64,000 nucleotides of DNA from Candidatus Zymogenaceae bacterium. Its GTDB lineage: Bacteria; Desulfobacterota; Zymogenia; Zymogenales; Zymogenaceae. Every line of letters starts with the position of its first letter. The stretch's first letter is position 1. The DNA is taken from the NCBI GenBank assembly GCA_016933535.1, contig JAFGAS010000086.1, forward strand, positions 186,001 through 250,000, written 5' to 3'. The notes beneath the pieces were generated by a model that was not told the origin of the DNA, did no database searches, and saw only the letters and a list, made by a program, of their open reading frames with translations. A program made the position numbers and the translations under genes. Shown one piece after another: positions 51,410-60,233 of the stretch.

Positions 51410-51883
51410 TCATCGCTTCTCTTGAAAAAAGCTTTTCATAAGAGCCCGGGACTCCTCCTCAAGGATTCCCGCCGTTACCTCGACACGATGGTTGAGGCGA
51501 TCATCGCCCAACAGCTTATAGAGGGAATCGACGGCACCCGCGTGAGAGTCCGGAGCCCCATAAAAGAGCCTTTCTATCCGTGCCTGAATTATTGCCCCCG
51601 CGCACATCACGCAGGGCTCAATTGTCACGTAAAGATCGGCGCCGACGAGACGATAGTTCCCAATCCGGCGCGCCGCCTGCCTGAGTGCGACGATCTCGGC
51701 ATGGGCCGTCGGATCTCTTTTTTCGATAACCCGATTGCCACCCCTCCCGATAATCCGCCCCTGCATAACTATCACCGCGCCGACGGGGACTTCGCCGTCT
51801 ACCAAGACCTGCTCGGCCTCGCGGAGGGCCTCCCGCATGAACAGCGTCTGATCCTGTTGAGGAATCTCGCCCCTAACCGTCAT
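51410..51883 (-). CDS. tadA: tRNA-specific adenosine deaminase
   Basis: 157 residues. Zinc and catalytic motifs: [14 protein letters not shown] (His and Glu) and [10 protein letters not shown] (two Cys). The N-terminal part is [25 protein letters not shown]. TadA converts A34 to inosine in tRNA-Arg(ACG). It is flanked on the same strand by tRNA-Arg(ACG) upstream and tRNA-Ser(CGA) downstream. Confidence 0.96.
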   Translation of the reverse strand: MTVRGEIPQQDQTLFMREALREAEQVLVDGEVPVGAVIVMQGRIIGRGGNRVIEKRDPTAHAEIVALRQAARRIGNYRLVGADLYVTIEPCVMCAGAIIQARIERLFYGAPDSHAGAVDSLYKLLGDDRLNHRVEVTAGILEEESRALMKSFFQEKR

Positions 51884-52044
51884 ACGGGCATCCTTGTCTC
51901 TCGTGCATCCCTTCGTCCGCTTTGAGCAATAAACGCCGCATATTTTTTTATTATATCAAATATCCATGCCGTTTCAAGCTAAATAGGAGGCTCCGCCAGA
52001 TTCCTCACCGGCTCTTTCTCTATAATCCTCCGACGTTTTTAAGG

Positions 52045-52122
52045 TGGTGCGCCCGGCAGGATTTGAACCTGCGGCCTACAGATTCGTAGTCTGGCGCTCT
52101 ATCCGGGCTGAGCTACGGGCGC
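52045..52122 (-). tRNA. tRNA-Arg (anticodon ACG)
   Basis: 78 bases with CCA encoded. Acceptor GCGCCCG/CGGGCGC, D stem GCTC/GAGC with a 10-base loop, anticodon loop CTACGAA, T arm GCAGG/CCTGC. The anticodon stem CCAGA/TCTGT has one mismatch (C27-U43). A34 is the TadA target; tadA is the next gene on the same strand, 161 bases away. Confidence 0.96.
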
Positions 52123-52140
52123 ATTCTGTATGAATGTTGC

Positions 52141-52169
52141 ATTGTAACCTCTCCCGTATTTCTTGTCAA
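52141..52169 (-). promoter_or_regulatory. Promoter for tRNA-Arg(ACG)
   Basis: Minus strand TTGACA (52169-52164), 17 bases, TACAAT (52146-52141), about 19 bases before the tRNA. Close to consensus. Confidence 0.75.
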
Positions 52170-52387
52170 TACGAGAGTTGCGAAAAATATACCGATCGTA
52201 TTTCTTATGGATACAAAAGGAGTCTATCGTACGAAACGGGCTCCCGCATCAGAAGTGCGGTACGATCCCGCGGGTAAATGATCCTCCCATATCCGATGGG
52301 ACCGGTCAATTACGCCGCGGCCCCGGCCGAACCCGAAAAACGACAGAGGAGCTTTACGGGATCGGCTCGGGGCCGTACTGTGTCATA

Positions 52388-52537
52388 TCAAACGAAATAA
52401 CGCGTCAGCATGTGCGGCAGCGCCTTTACCTGCTGACTGAAAAATACCTTCTTTGGTTTGCTCATCAACAGATAGCCGAGCCAGCCCAGCAGAAACAGCC
52501 CCACGAAAACGGCAAGGATGATCAATACTATCTTCAT
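52388..52537 (-). CDS. 49-residue predicted membrane peptide, unknown
   Basis: The frame begins at an ATG (52537) 8 bases after AAGGTGG and 16 bases past the stop of the CrtI-like gene. It reads MKIVLIILAVFVGLFLLGWL and continues with GYLLMSKPKKVFFSQQV and a tail ending LTRYFV: one N-terminal membrane helix (about residues 3-25), a positive KPKK segment and an amphipathic tail of about 20 residues. It is too short for usual gene callers. Its ribosome site and position suggest it is the second gene of the CrtI-like operon. Confidence 0.6.
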   Translation of the reverse strand: MKIVLIILAVFVGLFLLGWLGYLLMSKPKKVFFSQQVKALPHMLTRYFV

Positions 52538-52553
52538 CTTTTGTTCCACCTTA

Positions 52554-54056
52554 TTATTTTTGTTCGTACTTATCGATAAGCTCGGCCGCGATGATCGAGG
52601 AACATATCACCGTGGGCAGCCCACCCCCCGGATGCGTCGACGCACCCACGAGATAGAGCCCCTCGATGCCCTTGGACTTTGCCGACGGTCGAAAGACCCC
52701 CGCATGACCCATATCCTGAGCGAGCTGATAGATCCCCCCCTCGGGCGCCAGGAGGTCCCGCTCGAAGTCCTTCGGCGTACCCAGCATGGCGACCGTTACA
52801 TGATCTTTCATCCCCGGTAGGTACTTGCGGGTGAAGTAGTCAACGTATTGCTCGGTTAGCTGTTCCTTTATCTTGTCCCAATCGGTCCCCGCCAGGTGAT
52901 ACGGCCCAAACAGCGTCATCACGACCGTGTGATGCCCCTTGGGCGCCATCCCGGGGTCCGAATGGGTCTTCCAGCTGATGAGGCCCACCTGTCGGTCCGG
53001 GAGCCGTTTTTCGACGATCATCTGGTCAAAAAAGAGATCGAATTCCTCGGGCGTGGCCGTCAGGACGGTATGGTGCGACTTGAGGGGCGGCGCCGCATCG
53101 AGCCCCAGGAAGAACATAAGGGCCGAGGGAGAGTTTTTCAGGCTTTTGACCCCCCGGCGCGCCAGCGGCCCCAGGTGTTCCAATCCGATCAATTTCTCAT
53201 ACAGCGTCTTGGCGCTTATATCCGAGATGATGACGTCGGCCGTTATCGCCGTTCCGTCGGAAAGGACCACCCCACAGGCCCGCTTGTCTTTCACGATGAC
53301 CTTATCTACCAGTGTCTTGGTCCGAAACTCCATTCCGGCCTTCTTGCTCACCCTGAGCATCGCCTCGGCTACGGTGATGAGCCCTCCCTTGCTGTAATAA
53401 AAATCATTGTGTTCGTTCCACGGGAGGATCGAAAAGACCCCGGGAACGAGAGTCGGCGGCATTCCCATGAAAGTACCCTGGAAGCAGAGCATCTCGCGTA
53501 TAACCGGATTCTTAAAGTAGCTGTCCATCACCATCTGGTAGCTCGACGAAAAGAGCGACCGGTATTTCAGCAGCTTCGGCTGCCTGGTAAACATTCCGAG
53601 CATATCGCCCAACGTGAGCATGGGGGAATAGAAGTAAGCCGGAATCACGCCGCTGAAAAAGTCCTCCATATCCCTGACATACCTGAGCCAGTTCTCGGCG
53701 TCCTTGGGAGACAGTTTTTTGAACTCCTCGAAGACCGCTTTATTCGGCGCCGGGTAGTTCACCTCGGTCCCGTCGTTCAGGATGTAGGTGTAGACCGGGT
53801 CAAGAGGGATCAGGCCCACCTCCTTTGCCAGGGACGTTCCCATACGCCCGAAGAACTGATTGATGACGTGTTCCATTTCGATGATGGAAGTACCCACGTC
53901 AAAACGATAGCCCTTGTGCTCGAACGTGGAGCAGAATCCTCCGATTCGCTCGTTCTGTTCAAGGACAAGGGTCTTTCTGCCGTCCTTGGCCATGAATCCG
54001 CCGACGGCCAGGCCCGCGATTCCGCCTCCGATTACGATAACGTCATAGTCAGCCAT
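52554..54056 (-). CDS. CrtI-like FAD-dependent oxidoreductase (phytoene desaturase family)
   Basis: 500 residues. The FAD site is VIVIGGGIAGLAVGGFMAKDG with LVLEQNERIGGFCST. Further family features are FDVGTSIIEME, YYSKGGLITVAEAMLRV (GG-x-x substrate region), ADVIISDISAKTL, and the C-terminal FAD-binding GLYLVGASTHPGGGLPTVICSSIIAAELI. Carotenoid desaturases, retinol saturases and other polyprenyl oxidoreductases share this fold; no phytoene synthase is near. GAGAGGTG precedes the ATG. A TetR regulator lies 202 bases upstream on the same strand. Confidence 0.86.
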   Translation of the reverse strand: MADYDVIVIGGGIAGLAVGGFMAKDGRKTLVLEQNERIGGFCSTFEHKGYRFDVGTSIIEMEHVINQFFGRMGTSLAKEVGLIPLDPVYTYILNDGTEVNYPAPNKAVFEEFKKLSPKDAENWLRYVRDMEDFFSGVIPAYFYSPMLTLGDMLGMFTRQPKLLKYRSLFSSSYQMVMDSYFKNPVIREMLCFQGTFMGMPPTLVPGVFSILPWNEHNDFYYSKGGLITVAEAMLRVSKKAGMEFRTKTLVDKVIVKDKRACGVVLSDGTAITADVIISDISAKTLYEKLIGLEHLGPLARRGVKSLKNSPSALMFFLGLDAAPPLKSHHTVLTATPEEFDLFFDQMIVEKRLPDRQVGLISWKTHSDPGMAPKGHHTVVMTLFGPYHLAGTDWDKIKEQLTEQYVDYFTRKYLPGMKDHVTVAMLGTPKDFERDLLAPEGGIYQLAQDMGHAGVFRPSAKSKGIEGLYLVGASTHPGGGLPTVICSSIIAAELIDKYEQK

Positions 54057-54258
54057 AGTCCACCTCTCAGTGTGTTCGATAATAGACGAGCCGTGATAGG
54101 TTGTTTTGCATCACCGCGCGATATTCGTTATCTCTTTTCATAACTTCGCTCTTCCCATCCCCTCCTGAAATGACCCGCAGCACGCCCTTTCTTTACCGCC
54201 GTATCTGCTTGATGACCCCATTATTCGGCGGGTTTTTACCACACCATCCCGACCGTCC

Positions 54259-54894
54259 TTATATTTGCGCGGCTTCGTTGCCTGACTTCATAAGATCCAT
54301 GATCATTTTTCTGAAATAGGTGATAAATTGGGGGAAGTTCGTCACCTCTCGTGAGGTCAGGAAGGACATCGAAAAGCCGTTGGCCATGGCGACCATTATC
54401 GAGGCCAGTACATCCACATCGACATCGGCCGACAGGTTCTCTTCGTCCCGCGCCTTCCTCAGCACATCGGCCGTCAGGTCCCGAATATGAACGTGCTGCG
54501 AGAATATTTTTTGCGTTCTCTCCGGGTCCTTGATTCCCAAGAGTGTCAACTCCATGACGACGACAAACCAATCAGGATTTTCCTGAATATAGCTGTAAAA
54601 CGCGTCGAAGAGTTTGCCGATCTTTTCATCCAACGTTACCGGCTCGCTGAAAATGGAAACGGCGGTCTCAAGGTATTCCGACATCGCATAGTTATATATC
54701 TCGGCAACCAACTCTTCCTTATTTTTAAAATAGTAGTGGAGCAGGGCCTTGCTGACTCCCGCCTCCCGGGCGATATCCGATAGGGACACGTTCACAAATC
54801 CGTTACGGCCCATGATCGCGTAAGCCGATCGAATGATCAATTCCACCCGGTCGGTTCTTTTTCCCGCATCTTCCATTATGGATTTTTGATTCAT
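54259..54894 (-). CDS. TetR-family transcriptional regulator
   Basis: 211 residues. The N-terminal HTH is typical: RSAYAIMGRNGFVNVSLSDIAREAGVSKALLHYYFKNKEELVAEIY. The C-terminal ligand domain (about 70-205) is hydrophobic and resembles the fatty-acid-responsive regulators of this family. Its promoter contains a 28-bp palindrome, so it is likely autoregulated. The CrtI-like gene is the probable target, either by read-through from this promoter or by its own. Confidence 0.88.
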   Translation of the reverse strand: MNQKSIMEDAGKRTDRVELIIRSAYAIMGRNGFVNVSLSDIAREAGVSKALLHYYFKNKEELVAEIYNYAMSEYLETAVSIFSEPVTLDEKIGKLFDAFYSYIQENPDWFVVVMELTLLGIKDPERTQKIFSQHVHIRDLTADVLRKARDEENLSADVDVDVLASIMVAMANGFSMSFLTSREVTNFPQFITYFRKMIMDLMKSGNEAAQI

Positions 54895-54921
54895 TATGTA
54901 GACCTATTCATGATAATGAGA

Positions 54922-54949
54922 AATCCTGACTGGCCGGCCAATCAGGATT
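54922..54949. promoter_or_regulatory. 28-bp palindromic TetR operator
   Basis: AATCCTGAcTGGCC pairs with GGCCAaTCAGGATT: each half is 14 bases, with one mismatch between the halves and no spacer. The core TGGCCGGCCA is perfect. It lies between the -10 and the tetR start codon, covering the predicted transcription start, the usual position for TetR self-repression. Confidence 0.85.
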
Positions 54950-54978
54950 ATAATAAAAAAAAGACACATCAATGTCAA
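54950..54978 (-). promoter_or_regulatory. Promoter of the tetR operon
   Basis: Minus strand perfect TTGACA (54978-54973), 17 bases, TATTAT (54955-54950). It abuts the operator at 54922-54949. Confidence 0.72.
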
Positions 54979-55618
54979 GAGAATATGTGACACGGCCGAA
55001 GTATTATCGTTTCGAGCCCCGGACAGATCCATCCAGTTTCGCATGACTTGGTCAATGTGAAGTATGTTACGCCTTAAATGGTGTAAATCAGTGGCGATAC
55101 GAAGGCACTCGGTGACGATAGATAGGATTTAGGGCCGTTCCATATAAATCATACGGAATAAACGCATATAAGAGGCCCCACCATCGACGAGAGTCAGCGG
55201 CAATTTGTTCTCATCTGTATCGAGAACGATAGGTTATGAAAAAACCTTGGCCCATACGTACTGTTCGCGCCGCCGATTTTTCGCGGTCTCAACAAATGAC
55301 TGAAGATACCATGTCAGATCTACGGAAAATCCACCCTGCCCTATGAAGACCGTGCTCGACGCCTGCCCGAGGTACGGATGTTCTCTTTGATTTTCATGAC
55401 CGAAACAGGCGTCGTACTGTACAGACGCATCTCCCATATATTTCATTTTCCCGTTCTTGCGTACTGCGCTGGACCGACACCTGGCCGCATATATTTTACT
55501 ATGCATGCCTAATATATTAGCGCCGATATCATGTACCGCTCCATCATTGCCAAGCCGCTTGAATTCCTGCTCGCCTTTTTTAGCATATCTCCCTGAGCCT
55601 CCAACCCGATTATCGGGG
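54979..55618. other. 640-base stretch with no convincing gene
   Basis: No tRNA, no clear terminator and no reading frame with ribosome site. A 90-codon frame on the minus strand (55234-55506) has protein-like composition in its second half but no start signal; I do not call it. Confidence 0.45.
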
Positions 55619-55648
55619 TTGACAGAAAACCCCTCTTCCTGTTATGTT
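55619..55648 (+). promoter_or_regulatory. Promoter for the metallo-beta-lactamase-fold hydrolase
   Basis: Perfect TTGACA (55619-55624), 18 bases, TATGTT (55643-55648), with a leader of about 20 bases. Confidence 0.55.
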
Positions 55649-55675
55649 ATATTTCTTACATTAATAAGGATGGCC

Positions 55676-56344
55676 ATGAAGATCACCGAAAACCTTTTTG
55701 CCTACCCTTGGACGAGCATGTGGGAAAACAACTGCAACAGCTATTATGTCGGGAGCGACGCCCGTCTCCTGATAGATCCCGGATTGCTGATGTCTTTTCC
55801 GGAGCTGGTAAAGGGGCTTTCCCGGGACGGCATTGACAGTGAGACGATTCAAAACGTACTGATAACCCACTCCCATCCCGACCATTTCGAAGCGATCGAA
55901 CGCTTCTCCGATAGGCCCGAGGTACAAATACTCATGACCGGGCAGGAAGCCCGTTTCATGGAAGAAATCGGATCCAAATTCTACCCCGCCTTCGGCCTGG
56001 ACGTTCCCGAATACCGTATCGACCGGGAGCTGGAAGCCGGGATGATTCAACTAGGCACAGAGGAGTTCGAGGTCATTATCACACCCGGCCACTCGCCGGG
56101 GTCGATGTGTCTTTACTGGCCCAGGGAAAAGGCCCTTTTTTCTGGCGATCTCATATTCAGCAGAAATGTCGGGAGAACCGATTTTCCCGGCGGTAACGGC
56201 GGGCTCCTCAAGGAAAGCATCGAACGGATATCCGAACTCGATATCGAGTATCTGTTGCCGGGACACATGGAGATAGTCGCGGGAGGCGACGAGGTGAAAA
56301 GAAACTTCGATATCGTCAAGAAGGCGGTCTTTCCATACCTGTAG
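55676..56344 (+). CDS. Metallo-beta-lactamase-fold hydrolase
   Basis: The ATG at 55676 follows AAGGATGGCC and gives 222 residues; upstream in-frame codons look non-coding. The metal motif is LITHSHPDHFEAIERF (HxHxDH), with further ligands in IITPGHSPGSMCLYW, FSGDLIFSRNVGRTDFPGG and LLPGHMEIVAGG. It belongs to the glyoxalase II / sulfur dioxygenase-like group of the superfamily. Substrate unknown. It is monocistronic and converges on the propeller protein gene. Confidence 0.88.
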   Translation: MKITENLFAYPWTSMWENNCNSYYVGSDARLLIDPGLLMSFPELVKGLSRDGIDSETIQNVLITHSHPDHFEAIERFSDRPEVQILMTGQEARFMEEIGSKFYPAFGLDVPEYRIDRELEAGMIQLGTEEFEVIITPGHSPGSMCLYWPREKALFSGDLIFSRNVGRTDFPGGNGGLLKESIERISELDIEYLLPGHMEIVAGGDEVKRNFDIVKKAVFPYL

Positions 56345-56353
56345 GGGAGGCGG

Positions 56354-56376
56354 AAAAACGCCACAGAGCATGGCGG
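56354..56376 (-). terminator. Possible terminator for the propeller-protein gene
   Basis: Minus strand CGCCA, 7-base loop, TGGCG, then TTTTT. The stem is short (5 bp) and lies about 95 bases after the stop codon. Confidence 0.4.
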
Positions 56377-56468
56377 CCATTCCCCGTGCGGCGATCGGCC
56401 CCCTCCGATACCGACACCCGCAGATCTACCTGCAAGGCCGCCCCTCTTTCCCCTTCTCTATCTTCGTG

Positions 56469-57431
56469 TCAGGGCGTAACCGTGCTGATCCCGCCCCAGC
56501 ATCCAATCCAGATTTTCCCCTGAGGATCGATCGCGATCGCCGTTACCCGATCGTCCACGATGCCGTTCTCAGTGGTCAGGGACCTCCACTGTTTTCCGTC
56601 GTATACTCCGACCCCCCCGCCCCAGAAACCTACCCAGATCGCGCCCTCATTATCCACGGCGATGGAGGTGATCTCGTTTGACATGAGGCCGCTCCTGACC
56701 GTGAATGTCTTCTTTACCTTCCCTCCCGAGAGCAAAGACAATCCCTTGGCCGTTCCCACCCATGCATTCCCATCTTCATCAAACGCGACGGCCGACACGA
56801 GGTTTGATACAAGGCCGTCCGTCTTATCGATAATCGTGAGTCCCCTTCCCTCTATAACGCCGATTCCCATGTCGTACGTGCCGATCCAGAGGCCACCCGT
56901 CGGGCCCTTGACGATTCGATTGACGATCGGCACCATCATGTCCTCCCCGAACCCGAGCCTAATCCAGCGATTGCCGTCAAACATGCCGAGCCCGGCATGC
57001 GTGCCCACCCAGACGGAGCCGTCGGGCCCCGCCTCGATATCGTAAACCATGTCGCTGGGAAGCCCATCTTTGGCTCGATAGGTTTTCCACGTCCCGTCGA
57101 ATACCGACACCCCATTTTGCGTCCCAAACCAGAGCCTTCCCAAATCGTCTTCTGTCATCGACGTTACCAGATCATCGGCAAGCCCGTCTTTCGCACGATA
57201 TACCGTCAATGCCGTATCGTATTTCAGCACACCGCCCTCGGTGCATATCCAAACGGCTCCCTGAAGGCAATAGATGTTTGTTACGGCATTTTGATCCTTG
57301 ACCTTGCTGACTATATTTTCTATTTTGGCCGTATCCTGGGCGAGCGCTGCGCCCGTCGAAATATCCAGGAGAACGAAAAAAGAGACGACCGATATTGTCC
57401 GTAGAAATACGGTGATCATACTCTGACGCAT
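56469..57431 (-). CDS. Secreted two-component-regulator-type beta-propeller protein
   Basis: 320 residues. A signal segment (TVFLRTISVVSFFVLLDISTGAALAQ, cleavage after ALA) is followed by about seven repeats of the form GxxWxGTxxGVxxFDGxxW: DDLGRLWFGTQNGVSVFDGTWKTY, PDGSVWVGTHAGLGMFDGNRWIRL, EDGNAWVGTAKGLSLL, NEGAIWVGFWGGGVGVYDGKQW, QGKIWIGCWGG. These are the reg_prop repeats found in sensor periplasmic domains. Here there is no kinase; the propeller is free in the periplasm or surface. It may sense a polymer or act as a binding partner. Confidence 0.8.
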   Translation of the reverse strand: MRQSMITVFLRTISVVSFFVLLDISTGAALAQDTAKIENIVSKVKDQNAVTNIYCLQGAVWICTEGGVLKYDTALTVYRAKDGLADDLVTSMTEDDLGRLWFGTQNGVSVFDGTWKTYRAKDGLPSDMVYDIEAGPDGSVWVGTHAGLGMFDGNRWIRLGFGEDMMVPIVNRIVKGPTGGLWIGTYDMGIGVIEGRGLTIIDKTDGLVSNLVSAVAFDEDGNAWVGTAKGLSLLSGGKVKKTFTVRSGLMSNEITSIAVDNEGAIWVGFWGGGVGVYDGKQWRSLTTENGIVDDRVTAIAIDPQGKIWIGCWGGISTVTP

Positions 57432-57506
57432 ACCAATCTCCAGTCGATGAAACGGGTTTTATAGTAGCAGAATATCTTACGAAGAGTCAAGGAATGGTTT
57501 TCCCAG

Positions 57507-58397
57507 TCAGGAACGGGGGTGGTACTTTTTATGGACCTGTTTGAGTCTTGTTCGATCGACGTGTGTGTATATCTCGGTGGTGGCAATGTCGGCATGACCC
57601 AGCATCATCTGAACCGACCTCAGGTCGGCCCCGCCGGAAAGCAGGTGGGTGGCAAAAGAATGTCTGAGCGTGTGGGGGCCTATCTGCTTTGTAATATCTA
57701 CGGACAGGGCATAGGCCTTTACGACCCTCCAGAAGTATTGCCGGGAGAGCGCCGTCCCCCGCCGGTTGAGAAAGACAAGGTACTTACCCCTGCCCTTACC
57801 CTTGTCCAAGCGCGGACGCGCCTCCGTCAGATAGCGGTTCAGCCAGGATATCGCCTCGCCCCCGAGAGGAACGAACCGTTCCTTATTCCCCTTTCCCGTA
57901 ACGATAAGAAATCCGGCATCGAGGTTTATCCGGTCCCGGACAAGCCCCAGCAGTTCCGAGATCCGAAGACCGCAGGCATACAGGACCTCAAGCATCGTCC
58001 GATCCCTCATTCCCCAGGGAGTCGTTATCGGCGGCGCCGACAGGAGCAGCTTCACCTCCCGGGAGGTGAGGTATTCCGGGAGTTTTTTAGAAAATTTCGG
58101 GGTTTCCAAAAGTTCCATCGGATGTTTCGAGAGATCCCCTTCCCGCACCAGGAACGTAAAAAAGGAGCGGATCGAGCTCATGTATCTGGCCCGGCTCCTG
58201 ACCGACGCATTCGGGCATCCGGCCTGGATAAAAGAGAGAATATGGACCTCCTCGACGGCCGCCGGAACCGTGATATCGTTCTCACAAAGAAAGGACGCGA
58301 AACGGGCCAGATCGCTCGAGTAGGCCCAAATGGTGTGCCTGGAGAGCGCCCGTTCCACGCCGAGATAGCGCAGGAACCGGTCGATTTCCTCGTTCAT
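57507..58397 (-). CDS. xerD: Tyrosine recombinase XerD-type
   Basis: 296 residues, the Xer length. N-terminal SAM-like domain (FLRYLGVERALSRHTIWAYSSDLARFASFL); catalytic residues Arg in YACGLRISELLGL, Lys in VTGKGNKERFVPL, HTLRHSFATHLLSGGADLRSVQMMLGHADIATTEIYTHV with His-x-x-Arg, His and the nucleophilic Tyr. It resolves chromosome dimers at dif with XerC; XerC versus XerD is uncertain, and no dif site was found near. Its start is one base after the amidase stop, so the two are in one operon. Confidence 0.92.
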   Translation of the reverse strand: MNEEIDRFLRYLGVERALSRHTIWAYSSDLARFASFLCENDITVPAAVEEVHILSFIQAGCPNASVRSRARYMSSIRSFFTFLVREGDLSKHPMELLETPKFSKKLPEYLTSREVKLLLSAPPITTPWGMRDRTMLEVLYACGLRISELLGLVRDRINLDAGFLIVTGKGNKERFVPLGGEAISWLNRYLTEARPRLDKGKGRGKYLVFLNRRGTALSRQYFWRVVKAYALSVDITKQIGPHTLRHSFATHLLSGGADLRSVQMMLGHADIATTEIYTHVDRTRLKQVHKKYHPRS

Positions 58398-58398
58398 G

Positions 58399-60111
58399 TC
58401 ACCTTCCAGCCCGGACGGAGCTTGTCTCCTTGATATATCGCTGGACCCCGGTGAATATCCCTCTGGCCAGACTCTTGAGGTAGTCGTCGGACATGAGCCG
58501 CTTTTCCTCCCTCGTGTTGGAGATGTAGGAGCATTCCACCAGAATCGAGGGCATTTGCGCCCCTACCAGGACCCAGAACGGTCCCTGGCAGACGCCGATA
58601 CTGTTAATGGTGTCGTATTTTTTCTTTACGGAGTCGACCATCCCCTCCTGTACAAATTTTGCGAGCAGGCTTGATTCGTTGCGTTTGGCTGACACCACAA
58701 GATCGGTAAGGATATAATCGAGCTCCGACAGCTTCTCTACGGAGGTGTTGTTCTCCCTGGCCGCCACGGTAAGGGCCTTTGTATCGGAGGTAATGGCAAG
58801 GTAGTAGGTGCTGATCCCGTAGGGAGTTCGGCTCTTACTTGCGTTGTTATGAATCGAAATAAAGAGATTGGCACCCTTATCGTTGGCAACGGCCGTCCTT
58901 TTTTTGAGATCCATAAAAGTATCGCCGGTGCGCGTCATAATTACCGTTAATCCCAGATCTTTTTCCAGGTACTCCTTGAGATAGAGCGCAATCTTGAGGT
59001 TTGCCGTCTTCTCGTAATACCCGGTGGGGCCCACGGCGCCCGGGTCCTTGCCCCCGTGGCCCGGATCTATGACAACGACCTTTATGGCCTCGGAACCGCT
59101 ATTTTTTGAGGGGACGTATGTATCGGTTCCGGTGGCTACAGTATCAGGCCGGGCATCGCCCCAATCAGAACCGTAGATATCGATGACTATCCGGTTCGGT
59201 TCTTTCAGGGGAAATACTTTATAGCTTGCCGAAGAGTTTGGAGAAAGCAGGACCCTCAGGGGATTTGATTTCGTGTTGATTTCGATTGTCTTTATCGTTC
59301 CACCGGAGACAGAGGATCTGTCGGAAATGCCCGGACCCAGGACGCAGCGGGGTATGTCTATATATATCAGCGACGAACCTTCTTCCTTCGTATCGTCCTT
59401 GACCCTGCCGTGGGAGAAGTCGGCCGCCGCCGATACATCAAGCACCACACGGGTGTGATCCGTAGAATTGAAACTCCTCACGCCGAGGATTCGGACGGCA
59501 TCTCCCGTCTTGTTTCCATCATATGGAGTTTTATCATTTAAGACGACGCCTCCGGTTACCGCCTCACAGTCGCAGGCTGCCGCGTATCCCTTTAGCTCGT
59601 CGATGCGCCCCTTGGCCTTGGAAACCATGTCTCCCTTCGGATACGACGTCACGATCAGCCTATACCAGCAGTAGGCCCGCTTCGGGTCTTTGAGATCGCC
59701 CCGGGTGGTCTCGGCTATCTCATAGAGGGCGTCGTCGGCCAGTGTGCTTTTAGGATAGTCCCGGATGAGCCGCTTGAAAGCCTCCACGCCCTTATTTATA
59801 TCCTGCTTTTTCCATGAGCGCTTGTAGAGACGCCCGTAGAGTATCCCCACCATATAAACGGAGTCATCGGCACGCTCATGGGTGGGATACTCGAGATACA
59901 CGGTGCCGAAAGATTCAATAACCGAAAGCCAGCAATCACGGCGTGAGAGCTGGCTTTCCGATGAGTTAAGCGCCGCGAGCCTCTTTTTTGCCGACTCATA
60001 GGCACCGACCCCGTCCTGCGCATCGGCCCGGGAAAACGGCCAAAGGGAAACGAGAAACGCCGCAGCAATAAATACGAAGCAGAATGATCGGAATTTGTTT
60101 CTGTTTACCAT
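58399..60111 (-). CDS. N-acetylmuramoyl-L-alanine amidase (AmiC-like) with TPR-like N-terminus
   Basis: 570 residues. Signal sequence (CFVFIAAAFLVSLWPFSRADAQ), a helical TPR-like region (about 35-180, EAFKRLIRDYPKSTLADDALYEIAE), an AMIN domain (about 205-310), and a C-terminal Amidase_3 domain (about 345-565) with VVIDPGHGGKDPGAVGPTG, the Glu-containing KTANLKIALYLKEYLE, FISIHNNASKS and LVECSYISN. It cleaves peptide stems from peptidoglycan during daughter cell separation. The TPR-like part may bind a partner in the envelope. Confidence 0.92.
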   Translation of the reverse strand: MVNRNKFRSFCFVFIAAAFLVSLWPFSRADAQDGVGAYESAKKRLAALNSSESQLSRRDCWLSVIESFGTVYLEYPTHERADDSVYMVGILYGRLYKRSWKKQDINKGVEAFKRLIRDYPKSTLADDALYEIAETTRGDLKDPKRAYCWYRLIVTSYPKGDMVSKAKGRIDELKGYAAACDCEAVTGGVVLNDKTPYDGNKTGDAVRILGVRSFNSTDHTRVVLDVSAAADFSHGRVKDDTKEEGSSLIYIDIPRCVLGPGISDRSSVSGGTIKTIEINTKSNPLRVLLSPNSSASYKVFPLKEPNRIVIDIYGSDWGDARPDTVATGTDTYVPSKNSGSEAIKVVVIDPGHGGKDPGAVGPTGYYEKTANLKIALYLKEYLEKDLGLTVIMTRTGDTFMDLKKRTAVANDKGANLFISIHNNASKSRTPYGISTYYLAITSDTKALTVAARENNTSVEKLSELDYILTDLVVSAKRNESSLLAKFVQEGMVDSVKKKYDTINSIGVCQGPFWVLVGAQMPSILVECSYISNTREEKRLMSDDYLKSLARGIFTGVQRYIKETSSVRAGR

Positions 60112-60153
60112 ATTTCTATTCAGTTATATCTTAATTTGTCTATTTTGTATATA

Positions 60154-60182
60154 ACTATAATATACTAAGTCCTATCTTTCAA
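60154..60182 (-). promoter_or_regulatory. Promoter for the amidase-xerD operon
   Basis: Minus strand TTGAAA (60182-60177), 17 bases, TATAGT (60159-60154), about 35 bases before the amidase ATG, in an AT-rich divergent region. Confidence 0.62.
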
Positions 60183-60233
60183 GTATTTTTTTCCTTTTTT
60201 GACTTTTTCTCGATTGTATGGTAGGGTGTCGCC

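Noticed and set aside
55234-55506. 90-codon minus-strand frame in the long gap after tetR
   Set aside because: Its second half looks protein-like but it has no ribosome site, no recognisable motif and no neighbour that supports it.
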